From assembly GCA_038025085.1 (NCBI GenBank), contig CM076140.1, positions 18,226,001 through 18,290,000 on the forward strand: DNA of 64,000 nucleotides, read 5' to 3'. Source of the stretch: Tetragonia tetragonoides (taxonomy: Eukaryota; Streptophyta; Magnoliopsida; Caryophyllales; Aizoaceae). Made by a program: the position numbers and the translations under genes. The notes under the pieces were generated by a model. The model searched no databases. It was not told the origin of the DNA and was given only the letters and a program-made list of their open reading frames with translations. Positions 46,079-58,200 of this stretch are shown piece by piece; the first letter of the stretch is position 1, and each line of letters opens with the position of its first letter.

Positions 46079-47269
46079 TGTAAGGACCCAGGATTTTCGT
46101 CCAATCCAATATTGGTTTCCACGGAGTGTGTCCTTATAGAAAATTTGTAAGTTGGGGGTTTAGATAAGTTCAAGGGACCATCGAGTTAGAAAAGAGCTTG
46201 TAAAGACTTGAATTGAAACCATGAAAGAGATCACAAATCTGCTATCGACGTTTTATCTAAGGGACAAACCGAAGGGACAGTCCGAAATGATAACCCAATA
46301 GCGCGATAAGTGAACTAATCATGCTTTTAGAAAGACTCCGCTCATATAGAACATACGAGTACCCAAGAATAATAGGTTCGGGGGCAAATGTACGAGGTGG
46401 GAAGGTGTTAGACACTCAACTCGCCCGTATTATGACGGCCTGTACTAACTCAAGTATCACAACATTTTTTTTTGACCCTTGTTTAGACATGCATACGATT
46501 TTACAAATTGGGCAGCACAACGACTATACAGACAATATTTAGGAAGCAATAAAAATGTTACACTAGCATGATATCTACTAGAAAATAAACAGTTAAGCAA
46601 TTAATTTAATTTGAGCCCTGAGGAGTTAGTACCTGAACTGTATGCTATATTTGACAAGAATAGTAAAAGACAAGATCTCAAATTTTAGAAGAAAGAAGGA
46701 GAACCTTGGGAGTACTCAACCGAGAATAGAGATTGTCAATTGTAGACTGTGTGTTTTGAACTGAGGAAGAAGGGTCATATTTATAGGCGTGGGGAAGTAG
46801 GGTTGGACGGCTGGAAAGGAGCTAAAAATTTAATTGGGCCTGAAAAAAGAGTCGGGCCATGGGGTGCATCAGCGTCGCCAGCGGGCCTGCGTTTTATCCC
46901 AAGGCCGCTGACGGCTGTCAGATGCCAGCTGGATGTCGTCATAATGACGACATCCAGTCTATTTTTATTTTTCGGAGGAATTTTAGTATTCCGAAAAATA
47001 TAAAAAGACCATTTTACCCTTAGACGGTAAAAGACGGTTCTACCCCTGAATCGCAACTTGGCGACCGGGAGTCGGAAAGAGGCATGAGAAGTGTCGTTGA
47101 AAAGCTCTTGAACGGGTTTTGAATGGGATTGGAATAAAGGAGTGTTTAGAGGAACAACCTGAGACCTTATCATAACTAATAAAGCAAAATAACGTTCAAG
47201 TTTATAAATTACTCCTTTCATCATCGGGCTTTTGCGGAAAAATCTGAAGGTGTTTTTTTGGCGTCTACA
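46079..47269 (-). repeat. LTR A (5' LTR of element A)
   Basis: 1191 bp, minus orientation, TGTAGACGCC...TTACA. It has a TATA box (46785-46778), and upstream of it a perfect palindrome with 14-bp arms (46929-46942 and 46944-46957). GC-rich CCGCTG words lie between the two. Related to LTR B over most of its length. Confidence 0.88.
46929..46957. promoter_or_regulatory. 14-bp-arm palindrome in LTR A
   Basis: CTGGATGTCGTCAT, one central base, then ATGACGACATCCAG. Each arm carries TGACG, the core of as-1-type bZIP sites. It lies about 145 bp upstream of the LTR TATA box. LTR B has a related copy at 50497-50521. Confidence 0.7.
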
Positions 47270-48681
47270 ATTGCGCAGATAGAACATGGTCAGGGGAGGA
47301 TCCATCGGAACCAGGTGGCTACCCAAAGTGGGATAAACCAGCCGAGTCAAACGGTCCCCCAATTACCACACAAAGCCAAATGGCCCCTCGAAGACCACCC
47401 GCAGGGAAGACACTCTAAAAGACTCCATGGTGATATGGGGCGGAACCCCAGGAACATCATCGAAGGCGGCCCATGACACCTGTAGATTACCAGTTCAAAA
47501 GTTCATTCACACCAAATGAACCAAAAAAAAGAAGGATGCATAAGTCAACAACAACATACCGCCGATGCAGCATGGCTCTCAAAGAAAGCCGAAAATGCTC
47601 CAAAGAGGTAAATGGATGGTTATCCCTACCAATCCACCGTGAACCTAGTGGAAACATCCTCAGACCAGGACGGTGAGGACCAAAAGCAGGAAAATACTCG
47701 AAGAACCACAACTGTCATACAAGCAAAAAAAAAAACAGAAGGATAAGCTTCAAATCCAAAAGCATGCATGTGCAAAGAAAAAAAGAAACATATGTGCCTA
47801 CCTCCAGTATCTTCCACGGGCCCGAGATAGGCGCCCTCTCACTCGACGGTTTAGGCCTGCAAGCCTGACGACACAATCGCACCAAGGTAGCATAGGCAGA
47901 AGCACCGAAATTGTACTCATGGACCTTGGTCAAATCATCTAAACATGTCAAGAAACCTACCTGACATACGCTCTTTTTCTGAGCAAAAATGGCCGACCCC
48001 AACAAGCAAGCCAGGAAAATACGGGCTCTCTGCTCCTCGGTAAGCCCCTGCTCCACCAAAGCTGCCCATAACCGCAACAAGGAAACCCGATCCCTATCAA
48101 AATGGGCAGACACAGGCCCATAAAGCTCGAGCAACCTGTCACTCTGTCTCCAGTAACTCGAGCCCAATACCAAATTCCTAGCTCCAATTGAAAAAGTCTC
48201 CAACATCATAGCCCAATGGGAGGTAGACCTATGACCCTGCAACAAAACGCCAACACCCTAGCCAACAAACAAAATTTGCTCAACACCCCATATACTACAA
48301 GTACAGCCAAAATAATTCCACACAAATTATATACAGCTGACCACCAATCCAGTACAAGTCCCAATTTGTTCGTGTGCCGAAGCACTAACAATTCAAATTT
48401 TCAGTTCAAAAAAAAATATATACTTAACAGAAAAAAAAAGAGTCAGAAAAACATACCAACTCATGGTTAGATAGATGACTCTGCCTGTCCGGTAGTAAAA
48501 TACTACGGTCCCAAACCCCAGCCGAGCGCCAGTCCAATCGCATGAACGAGTCCTTGTACAGACGAGCCCCATCCGCATGACGGGCCTAAGGTGTACTGGT
48601 GGAGGGAAGCCCAGTATGAAAAAGGTCCCGGTCATCCTCCCCCTCATCCATGGGACGTTTTCCTTTGTCTGCGGGAGCCAT
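47270..48681 (-). pseudogene. Plant mobile domain (PMD) gene, antisense in element B
   Basis: Four exons on the minus strand. Exon 1, 48681-48457, starts MAPADKGKRPMDEGEDD and ends at NHEL|GTATGT, but has an in-frame TAG after about 31 codons. Exon 2, 48236-47802, acceptor TGTTGCAG to donor GAG|GTAGGC, has GHRSTSHWAMMLETFS, ARIFLACLLGSAIFAQKKS and FLTCLDDLTKVHEYNFGASA. Exon 3, 47711 to about 47560, has LWFFEYFPAFGPHRPGL. Exon 4, from about 47480, has VSWAAFDDVPGVPPY, a TAA, then GDRLTRLVYPTLGSHLVPMD. This order matches the plant mobile domain (aminotransferase-like) family. The gene is cut at 47270, where LTR A begins. The 3/4 junction does not keep the frame exactly. PMD proteins occur in hosts and in transposons; here the gene lies just upstream of the 3' end of a Tat LTR element. 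Confidence 0.75.
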
Positions 48682-49325
48682 GGGAGTACAATGAAGCTTT
48701 CTCTCTCTACAAGTGGAAAATTAAAAGATTCAGATTCGCAAGAAACAAGCACCCATTCAACAATGCAACCCAAAATTCAGCAACTAGGTGGAAAAATAAG
48801 CAAGTTCAAGACAAAAATCGAAGAGTTTGGTCAAGAATTGACTTACCTCAAGCAAGTTGAAGCACTCAAAAATGGTGATGGTCTTCGACAATTGCTTAGC
48901 AAGAGAAGAAGAAGAAGTTGCATGCGAAAAAAAAAACCTCGCTGAAGCTCACTTATTTGGCTCAAGACGAGAGCCACTAGCTGCCCTCACACAGAGCCCA
49001 GCGCCGCTGGCCTGGTACACTAGCAGCCCTCCAGGCTCTGCACGCGCGGGCCCGATTTGCTGTCCCACGACCCTTTTTTCAGTCCAAAGTTCGTTATTCC
49101 AGTTCGTTCGCGGCAAATATCAGTACCAAGCGCGCTTGAGCAAGTCTCTTTGGCCCACAAATTCAAATTCGACAGTTGTCCTATTTTGCGGTACCAACTA
49201 TTTTCAGGTAAAACTAACCCAGTTATTTTTGCAGGACCCAAATAGTGAACCCCGGATACGTACTGCGACAACTTTCACCGCCCATAGTGTCAAAATGATT
49301 TTTTTTAAGCCCGGTAAAATAGGCC
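48682..49325. other. Upstream region of the PMD gene
   Basis: Presumed minus-strand promoter of the PMD gene. It is GC-richer than its surroundings around 48960-49070. The plus-strand ORFs across it lack recognisable domains. Confidence 0.35.
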
Positions 49326-49530
49326 GGCCTCACCAATATCCAAAAAAAATCCCAATGTCCCAATGTCTCAATATCTCAAAAATCTCAATGTCTTAAATGT
49401 CCCAATGCCCTGAAGTCCCAAAGTCACAAATGTCCCGATGTCCCAAAGTCACAAATGTCCCAATATCACAAATGTCCTGATGTCCCAAAGTCACAAATGT
49501 CCCAATGTCACAAATGTCCCAATGTCAAAA
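49326..49530 (+). repeat. CCCAATGTCACAAATGTCC minisatellite in element B
   Basis: CCCAAAGTCACAAATGTCC and CCCAATGTC units repeat irregularly (about 9-26 bp) for about 200 bp. They are in the untranslated region before the 3' LTR, where Tat elements often carry variable tandem repeats. Confidence 0.8.
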
Positions 49531-49790
49531 ATTTTGGGGTCACTCAATGATCGCTTAAGGTATTGCGGTTAACTGTCCTTCTGTGAGGTCACAAATTTTG
49601 GGGTCAGTCAATGGTCGCTTAAGCTATTGCGGTTAAAGTGTCCTTCTACGAGGTTACTTATTTTGTGTCAGTCAATGATTGCTTAAACTGTTGCGGTTAT
49701 AATGTCCATTATTTTTTATATGTTTCAGTCGATGATTGCTTAAGCTACTGCATTTAAACTGCTCATATGTTTTAACCATTTTACAGTCGT
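49531..49790 (+). repeat. About 75-bp tandem repeats in element B
   Basis: GGTCA(C/G)TCAATG(A/G)TCGCTTAAG followed by TATTGCGGTTAA and TGTCCTTCT recurs near 49539, 49602, 49668 and 49724 with growing divergence. Confidence 0.7.
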
Positions 49791-50174
49791 CATTTTGATC
49801 ACGCTGTCTCGTTGACATTTTTGTTTCTCATACAGGGACGGAATCTCGACATACGCCGAGCGGTGTTTATTCACTGTTTGTCGAAGCACTCTACGTTGAT
49901 CATTCTCCAAGTATTACTAACTTTTTCATTCACTTTGAATACAGGTCCCCAGCAGACGTTTAGATCATCTACGAGCGGTGTTCTATCCTACTAACCATAA
50001 CCTTACTTTCTCTTGTTTTCATAGAGATGAAATCTTAGCACGGTACGAGCATGTCCCAACTCAGGTTTGTCTTCATAGGCATATATACTGTACACTCTCA
50101 CACACCGTGTGCACATTAGCATCCTGCATGTCACCTTCGGAATACTTGATCTTTACTTTTACTCAAGCTCTATC

Positions 50175-50188
50175 AAAGTGGGGGCTTC
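50175..50188 (+). promoter_or_regulatory. Polypurine tract of element B
   Basis: AAAGTGGGGGCTTC directly before LTR B. The same tract precedes the 3' LTR of element C (58487-58500), identifying 50189 as the start of a 3' LTR. Confidence 0.85.
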
Positions 50189-51490
50189 TGTAGACGCCAA
50201 AAAAGCGCGTTTAGATTTCTCCGCAAAAGCCCGATGATGAAAGGAGTAAATTACAAACTTGAACGCCATTTTTGCTTTAATAGTTAAGGTAAGGTCTCAG
50301 GTTTTTCCTCTAAACACCTCCTTTATTCCAGTCTCATTCAAAAGCCCCATTTAAGAGCTTTCCAACGACACCTCTCATGCCTCTTTCCGACTCCCGGTCG
50401 CCAAGTTGCGAACCAGGGGTAGAACCGCCCAGGGGTAAAACAGGCTTTTCATATTTTTCGGAACACTAAAATTCCTCCGGAAAATTAAAATAGACTGGAT
50501 GTCGTAATTATGACGACATCCAACGGCCCTAGCTGAAAATCTAGGGCCGCTAGCGGCGTTGACATAGCCTCTGGCCCGACTCTTTTTTCAAGCCCAATTT
50601 AAAAATTCGGCTCTCTTCAGCCGACCAACCCTACTTCCTTGCGCCTATAAATACGACCCTCCTCTCTCAGTTCAAAACACACAGTCTTCAGTTGACACCC
50701 TCTATTCTCAGTAGTATTGACTCTGAGCTTCTCCCTCTTTCTTCCATAAACAATTCTATTCTATTATCGGGAGTATTTACATCGAGCTTCCCCCTCTTTC
50801 CAAACTTGAGATCTTGTCTTTACTATTTTTGTCAAATATAGCCTACAGTTCAGGTACAAACTCCTGAGGGCTCAAATTAAATTAATTGCCTAATTGTTTA
50901 TTTTCTAGTAGTCATAATGTAGATATCATGCTAGTACACGTTTTTTTATCGCTTCTTAAATATTGTCTGTCTAGTCGTTGTGCTGCCCAATTTGCCAATC
51001 GAATGCATGTCTAAATAAGGGTTAAAAATAAATGTTGTGATGCTTGTGATGAACCAATTAATAGTCTAAGTCTAGGTTGTTAATCCGGTTTGTGTGAGAA
51101 TCATGTCTTTAAATTATTAAGCAAACTTGAATTAGTAGAGGCCGTCATAATACGGGCGAGTTGGGTGCCTAACACCTTCCCACCTTGTACTTTCGCCCCT
51201 GACCCTTTATTATTGGGTACTCATATGTTCTATATGAGCGAGAGTCTTTCTAAACACATGATCAGTTCACTTATCACGCTATTGGGTTGTCCCTTCGGAT
51301 TGTCCCTTCGGTTTGTCCCTTCGATAAAACACCAATAGCAGATTTGTGACCTCTTTCATAGTTTTTATTTAATTCAAGTCTTTACGAAAGCTTTTCTAAC
51401 TCGATGGCCCCTTGAACTTATCTAAACCCCTAGTTTACAAATTTTCTATAAGGATGCACTCCGTGGCCGTAGAAATCCCGGGTCCTTACA
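50189..51490 (+). repeat. LTR B (3' LTR of element B)
   Basis: 1302 bp, TGTAGACGCC...CCTTACA. TATA box at 50646-50653 (CCTATAAATACGACC). A palindrome relative of LTR A is at 50497-50521, with a CCGCTAGCGG block after it. The right end abuts position 51491 inside the 5' LTR of element C, so B inserted into C. Confidence 0.88.
50646..50653 (+). promoter_or_regulatory. TATA box of LTR B
   Basis: TATAAATA in CGCCTATAAATACGA, 130 bp downstream of the palindrome. As this is the 3' LTR, a transcript from it would read into element C. Confidence 0.65.
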
Positions 51491-52534
51491 CAAGAGAACC
51501 CTAATCTCTCTCTCTCTCTTCTGTCTCTTCCATAAAACCCTAATCAAATAATTCAAGCTTTCTTCAAGCCTCATTCAAAAGCAACTTCATAAACAAGAGC
51601 AAAACAAATACAAGAGCAATTGACATTCAATTCTACTGCAACAAAAGGTGAACCTGATGGCAATTTTCTCAATCTTTCAAAACTCTTTTTTAAATCATGT
51701 TTTACTTTGATTATGATTACGGTTGATTAGAATGTTTTGATTGTTTTAATTGCTTTAATTATTCTAGCATGCTTAGATAATTTATTATTCATATTCATGT
51801 GTAGATAATTGATTTGCATGTGTTAATTAGTTTAATGCATGTTTAGTATAAATATTGTATCTTTGCATGGTTAGCATATTTAATTAGCATATTAGCATAT
51901 AATTAGGGGGTTTGCATATACTTAGCCCTAGATTGCATATTAGCATATTTTTATTATTTTGTTTATATTTCTTATTTTACTTCCATTGAAGTTGCTAACA
52001 ATCTCATTGGTGTGCATATGCAATTTGGCGCGTTTATCAAGAATGGTAAGGTGGAGATTTATTTCTTTTATCTTATTATTGGTTTGGTTTATGCTTGTTA
52101 ATTAATGCATGCAATTGGATAATATGTGCAAAGCGATAACATTAATAATTTGGCTTGTTCAACCCACCTAGTTAATTTAGGATCTTGGACAACCGGATTT
52201 GTATGGAACATTGCAATGTGAATTATGAATCAACATGGATGAGACTAGTAGAGGCCGTTAATTCGGGCGATTTAGATAGGATTTGTTTTATCTGTTTTGT
52301 ACCCACACCTCTGAACTCAATCTTTGGCCCCTTTAGGGTATGAGTCACTTCTCAATAGGAATTGGATGCACTTTTGTTGGTTTCCAATTGTTTCCTTAAA
52401 AATTGGTGGCGACTTTGTTATTCGCTTATTATTTCCCCTAGCACAATTAATCAAATTTCATATGATGTATTATTTAAGAACCATTAATTCCAACTAAATA
52501 CTTCAACTAGCGCCGAAAGGCGAGGGTTCTTACA
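51491..52534 (+). repeat. 5' LTR of element C (5' part missing)
   Basis: Corresponds to the 3' LTR from 59340 onward and continues to TTCTTACA. The first roughly 840 bp of the LTR, including promoter, were displaced by the insertion of element B. It contains AT-rich GCATATTAGCATA repeats. Confidence 0.8.
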
Positions 52535-52535
52535 G

Positions 52536-52553
52536 TGGCGACTTCACTGGGGA
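52536..52553 (+). promoter_or_regulatory. tRNA-Arg primer-binding site, element C
   Basis: TGGCGACTTCACTGGGGA one base after the LTR end, identical to the sites in elements A and D. Confidence 0.88.
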
Positions 52554-54323
52554 TTTAACAAGAGGGTGTCATTCGAAAGCTAATCCATGTTGATTATTAA
52601 TTCATATTTCTTGGTTCAAGGCCTTTTATGTGTTTATTATTGCTTTGCATTCATATCATCCATTTGCATACGTTATCTTCGCAAGATGTCGAAAGATATC
52701 ACCACACCATAACAGGAATTACCCTTTGGAGCATTGTCTATGACTTAGGCCGGTGACCCACTAGGTCCGAATTACCTTTGCACATAGTCGTGTTCCGCCC
52801 CATGAAATTTACATGTTTCCATTTGAGATATGTAAAACGGTACATTTAGTTTTACTATGCATCCCATACACGACGAAACGCATCCGGTCGTGGGTTACCA
52901 TATCCAACCATAGATTGTGTCAACCATTGCATTTAGTCCCATGGTCCATTCAAGGTGCTTAATTGATTGCTTGCCTTTTTGTGATTGATTGTTTTCTTGT
53001 TATGTGATTTGTTTCCTTAGATCGCTAGATTACGTCCTCTTTAGGATCTTAGTGGTCTAGAGTATAGGAAGTTTCCTATTTGTGTATGTGACTAACTTTG
53101 TAAACTAACTTAAGATCGAGTTTAGAATCTTTTCTTTTTAGGAAGTAGGATCCATGAATCTCCCCGACGATGCTAGTAACCATATTAGGGAGACTTATGT
53201 TTCAAGAAAATTAATTTCGAGCAAGTAATATATTTCGACCAATGATCATTCCCAAAAATATAAAAGTCTTATTTCTTTCCTTAAGCAAGTCAAGAGTAGT
53301 ATATTTTTCTTTTCTTGAGTCCAGAATATATTTTCCAATCTAAATTCAAGAGTCTTATGGCAAGTCAAGAGTAGCGTCTTTATACTTTCCATAGCAAGTC
53401 AAGAGCATCTTTCCCCTTCCCCAAGTCTTAGCAAAAAAAAATCTTGTCCCCATGGCAAGTCAAGAGTATCTTTCCCCTTTCCCAAGTCTAAAAGTCATAT
53501 TCCCATAAGTCAAGAGTAATATTTTGCTTCCTATATTTTGTTTAGGGTCTAGGTTCATCCTTTTTCCCTTTACTTATTTTGCAAGTGAAGAGTAATATTC
53601 TTTCTTTCTTGACTCAAGAGTATTTTTGCTTTTTTTTTTCTTTTTTATAAAAAGTCGAAAGATCATTGGTTAAAATACGTTACTTGCATCGCAAAATTTC
53701 CAAAATAAATTCAGTCTCCTTGAGAAGCTACCAGGTTGAGGGATTATTTTAGATTCTTTTCCCATCTTTTTCTAACTATAAAAAAATATTGCATTGCATT
53801 GCATTTCATTTTTAGAAGCTTCATGCTAGGACATATAGAATCATTTTAGATTGCATTGCATCACATATAATTTTGCATCATCTTAGAATATTTCATGCAC
53901 CCCACTTGCCATAGGTGAATAGCTTCATCTTGCATCTCATGTTACATATTTTGTATACATATAGGACATCATTTATCACATTGCATATCATTCTAGGACA
54001 TTCTAGATTCTCCCATATCATTTGCATGTAAAATCATTTTAGGCATGTCTAAGGCACTATAGAGTCTTGCATCACAATCGTTTACCTCATATAGTTGCAT
54101 TCATCGAGTCCTAGGCCACAAAGCATCTAGAACGATTCATCATTGCATGTTCATGTCAAGCTTGCATATAGAGTTCTCATCTTTGGACTTCGAGGGTTAA
54201 TATAAGAGTCTGTGTTCTTCTAAAAGCCTTTTTCGAATTTCCTTCCCAAGTGTCCCTCACTAAGTTGAAGATTGCATCCAGGATTTGAAAGCCCAAGTTT
54301 ACTCAAAGCAACCTTAGCCCAAT
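52554..54323 (+). other. Leader of element C
   Basis: 1.77 kb, non-coding. 52554-53150 is closely similar to the leader of element D (63328-64000), including GCAAGATGTCGAAAGA and CATCCGGTCGTGGGTTACC. Around 53285-53600 the words GCAAGTCAAGAGTA recur six to seven times. Around 53790-54180 GCAT words dominate. Confidence 0.7.
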
Positions 54324-55442
54324 ATGACTAGAGAAGGTGAGAAAACCCAAACCCAAGTGATGGAGGAACTTTTAACCCAAATGACCGCCATGAACGCTAG
54401 GTTCGTTGAGTTAGAGGCTAAGATTGCTAAACTTGATCCTCACACCAAGGATCCCGAAGAGCCTATTTCTAATGATGATAAGCCCAAACCTCCCACTAAA
54501 GAGGTCCAAGAACTTCAAGCTAAGCTAAATAGGCTTGAGTTCGTCTTGTTTAAGCGTCGCATCTTCAACGACATGATAGTCAATTCTGAAGGCTTTTCTC
54601 CCCACATTAAGGGAAAATTGCCCACCAAATTCTCCATACCCGAAGTTTCCGCTTTCAAAGGAACCAACGATCCACAAGATCACATTAGAGCTTTTACTAC
54701 TGCATTGGGCCTCAGAGGGATTGAACACGATCTGTATGTTCACATCTCTCCACAAACCTTGGACCCCGCTGTAAGGGCCTAGTTTTTCAAGTTGCCATCT
54801 CAAAAGATCCAAAAGTGGGAAGACTTATCCACCTTATTTCTGGAGAGATACGCTGACCATGTCTTGCCACCCATGACATTGAGAGAGTTAGAGATAACCA
54901 AGCAAGGTGATGAAGAAGGATTTACTGACTTCGTGAGAAGGTGGAAGACCAAGGTCGCCGAAATGATTGATCGCCCATCTGAAAGGGATCAAATTAGAAT
55001 GCTTGTCCACAACTTGGCACCCAAGTATCGTGAGCTCATGAGATTCCAGCCGATCACTACTTATGCCCAACTGGTTGAAGTTGGCATAGCCATTGAAGAT
55101 GACCACCTCACCCAATTAAGCAACGAGCAAGACAAGCATGGCTCTAATGTTGGAGGCTCCGATCAAGAAAATGAAGTCAATGTCATTGTAAGTAGGCACG
55201 AAAGAGTATACACACCTCTTAGCATGACACAAGATGAAGCATTCGACAAACTTCTCGAAGAAGGCTATATTTCAGCAATCCGTCCCACACCGGACCTAGA
55301 GCCCAACAAGAGAGGCAAGAATTGGAATCCTAATGCCTACTGCAAGTACCATTAAGGAAATGGTCATATGACTGAAGAATGCATGCACTTGAAGCGCGAG
55401 ATCCAAGATTTGATCGACGATGAGGCCATCCTTGCACCATGA
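54324..55442 (+). pseudogene. Gag of element C
   Basis: ATG 54324. N terminus with a coiled coil (EELLTQMTAMNARFVELEAK), then a Retrotrans_gag domain (LPTKFSIPEVSAFKGTNDPQ, WEDLSTLFLERYADHV, GFTDFVRRWKTKV) and a CCHC-like module YCKYH.GNGHMTEECMHL. Three stops interrupt the frame: TAG at 54780, TAA at 55353 and TGA at 55440. The first two replace positions where Trp and Gln are usual in this family, consistent with C-to-T decay. Gag would form the virus-like particle and package RNA; this copy cannot make a full protein. Confidence 0.85.
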
Positions 55443-57381
55443 ATCCAAGAGTTTGAATTGGATGCCTAGCCTAGTCGCGAAGCCAAATCTCAAATATCAT
55501 AGAGTCATAGTCTAGTTGGAGAATTTCCTTTCCCTTTCTTTCTTTGTCGAGTCCAAGTGTTGTCTTAGGATTTCCCTTAAAGCATTGTATCGCTTTCTTT
55601 TGAATGAATAAAGTAGGCTTGCATTTCTTTATTTCTTCATGGAATATCTCATAATTGCAAACCCAATGATGAATCTGAGTTGCCAAACTTGATCAATGCA
55701 TGGACCTTAACTATTTAGAAAAGGACCTAAAAAAAATTACAAAAAAAGAAAAGAATACAAAATGGGACACACATCCTATAAGTCATACAAAGGACATGAG
55801 GCACTCATTTGGCACCAATTATTATTATCCTTTCACCCAAAATGTAAATTACCACTTGGAGCCCATTTGAGCCATCAAACACAATAAGCCACATTCTTTC
55901 TTTAATCACATTATCCTAACTCGGGTACAGGAAGTGTGCAACACTTTCTAAGTGTCACGCAAAATATCAAGAGAGGCGAGAAAAACTCCAAAAAGAATTC
56001 AAAAAAAAAAAAAACCAAAAAAGAGAAGCAATTGTCCAAAATTAAAAAGAGAGAAACAAAAGTTCTAAATGCATCAAGAGAGCGCCAAAGATCAAGAGAG
56101 TTTCCTCACCTCGAAATATCAAGTGACACCCAGCACATTGGGGGCTTTTATGGGAATTCGAGCCTTATTATCCATTCTTTGGAAACCCGCACCTTGGCCT
56201 AACATTACAACCTAAAAAACCTCTTAGAGGTATGAATCTTAAAAGATGTGTGTGCACCTGCAAAAAAAAAAATTAAAAAAAAGAGGCCTCTAGGTTGAAA
56301 ACCCGAAAAGGGCGACCTAGAAAAAAGTTAGGGCATAATCATCTAAAAGCCCGCTAAGGCTATTCACTCAATGACTTAGGCAAAAATGGCAAGCTCGCTG
56401 GATCGATCATCCAAGACAATAATCCAGGCAAAAGATAGGGCCCTAAAAATCAAAGCTCCTCGAACTACGTTTTGGCCTGATTCCTCCATGGATACGTAGG
56501 TAACCTCTTTGAGGCCCGACCGTACTCTAATATTTCTTAATATCAAGACCCATTTGCATTCACACATGGGATTCACTAAAGGTCCTAACTTAATAATATC
56601 ACTTCATTAATGGCAACTCAAAATTTATAGGGCTTCAAATTTCCGTGAGTTTACCCCTTTTAGAGCCCAAGAATTGGATTCAAATTTGCTCCCATGCATC
56701 GCTCCCTACCTCATAAAATTTTCTCATTTTAAACATTTTTGCACCAAGCCCAATTTTTTTCATAATCCCACATTTCTACCTTGGAATTCTTCACTTTACA
56801 TCGGCTCTCTACTCATAGTTTGTGGCTTCTGTAGCCATCTTTTCTTGGATCAATAACTCTAGCAAGCATCCAATAGTCATGGCATCTTCATATAGTTTTC
56901 TCATGTAGTCACTTCATGCATACTGGGGGCTTCGATTCATCCTATTATTGGCGAAAGATGTTTGAATACTCGAAATCTCACCCGCATGAGCTTGCTCGCT
57001 TTACGATCCAACCAATAAACAAGGGGCTTTGCCCTTACCTCAAAGGCACCAATTAGGCATACATTTCATAGCTTAAGAGGGACACTTTTGGAAATAAAAA
57101 TCCGTTTGCAAATAAAATAAAATCTCTCGTTTATCCCTTGGAGTCCAATCTCCAATGCACTGCATATATGTCATAACTATTGAGTCACATGCATTATTTT
57201 CCATTACTAGGTTGCATGGAGCTGTAGACCTAGTTAGCATTGCATTTGCACATTGTGAGTTGTATTTCACTCATTTGCACTTACTAAGCACTTTTTGCCT
57301 CCGAGGCACATGCATAGCACACACGCACATAGCATTGATTGCGCTTTAGTTTGAGTGTCTTTATCTGGAGTCCGTCTCTAA
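55443..57381 (+). other. Non-coding interior of element C
   Basis: No pol motifs in any frame. Contains A-rich runs (55985-56045 and 56260-56285) and the segment CTACGTTTTGGCCTGATTCC..GGATACGTAGG (56465-56505), which is common downstream of gag in Tat-type elements. Confidence 0.65.
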
Positions 57382-58200
57382 TATTCCTTTTGGGTCAGTC
57401 CCGTTTCATTGAGTAAGGTTCGTCCTTTTGGGTCTGTCCCGTCGCAATTAGCAGTTCCGTCCTTTTGGGTCTGTCCCTTCGCATTTAGCAGGTCATTCCT
57501 TTTGGGTCTGTCCCGTTGCATTGAGCAAGGTCCGTCCATTTGGGTCCATCCTGTTGCATTGAGCAAGTTCCGTCCTTTTGGGTCTGTCCCGTTGCATTAA
57601 GTAAGGTAATTCCTTTTGGGTCCGTCTCGTTGCATTGAGCAAGGTCCGTCCTTTTGGGTCGGTCCCGTTGCATTGAGCAAGGTCCGTCCTTTTGGTCCGT
57701 CTCGTTGCATTGAGCAAGGTCCGTCCATTTGGGTCCGTCCCATCGCATTGAACAAGGTCCGTCCTTTTGGGTCCGTCCCGTTGCATTGAGTAAGGTCCGT
57801 CTTTTTGGGTCCGTCCCGTTGCATTAAGTAAGGTCCGTCCTTTTAGGCCCGTCCCGTTGCATTAATTAAGATCATTGCTTTTGGGTCCGTCCCGTTGCAT
57901 TGAGCAAGGTCTGTCCTTTTGGGTCCATCCCGTTGCATTGAGCAAGGTTCGTCCTTTTGGGTCTGTCCCTTTGCATTGAGTAAGGTCCGTCCATTTGGGC
58001 CCGTCTCGTCGCATTGAGCAAGGTCCATCCTTTTGGGTCCATCCCGTTTCATTGAGTGAGGTCCGTCCTTTTGGTTCCGTCTCGTTGAATTAAGTAAGGT
58101 CCGTCCTTTGGGTTTGTCCCATTGCATTAAGTAAAGTCCGTCATTTTGGGTCTATCCCGTTGCATTGAGCAAGGTCCGTCCTTAGGGTCCATCCCATAGC
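57382..58200 (+). repeat. 38-bp tandem array, about 20 copies
   Basis: Unit approximately TTGCATTGAGCAAGGTCCGT plus CCTTTTGGGTCCGTCCCG, with T/C and G/A substitutions and occasional single-base loss. Being 38 bp, not a multiple of 3, it leaves all minus frames open, so apparent proteins here are artefacts. It sits in the 3' untranslated region just before the polypurine tract. Confidence 0.95.

Noticed and set aside
46321..47003. Plus-strand ORFs in LTR A
   Set aside because: Located in LTR regulatory sequence on the antisense strand, with no domain.
49020..49396. ORFs on both strands upstream of the PMD gene
   Set aside because: No recognised domain; probably promoter or untranslated sequence of the antisense gene.
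57378..58127. Series of minus-strand frames encoding CNGTDPKGRTLLNATG repeats
   Set aside because: Artefact of the 38-bp tandem array in a retrotransposon untranslated region; several frames are open at once.
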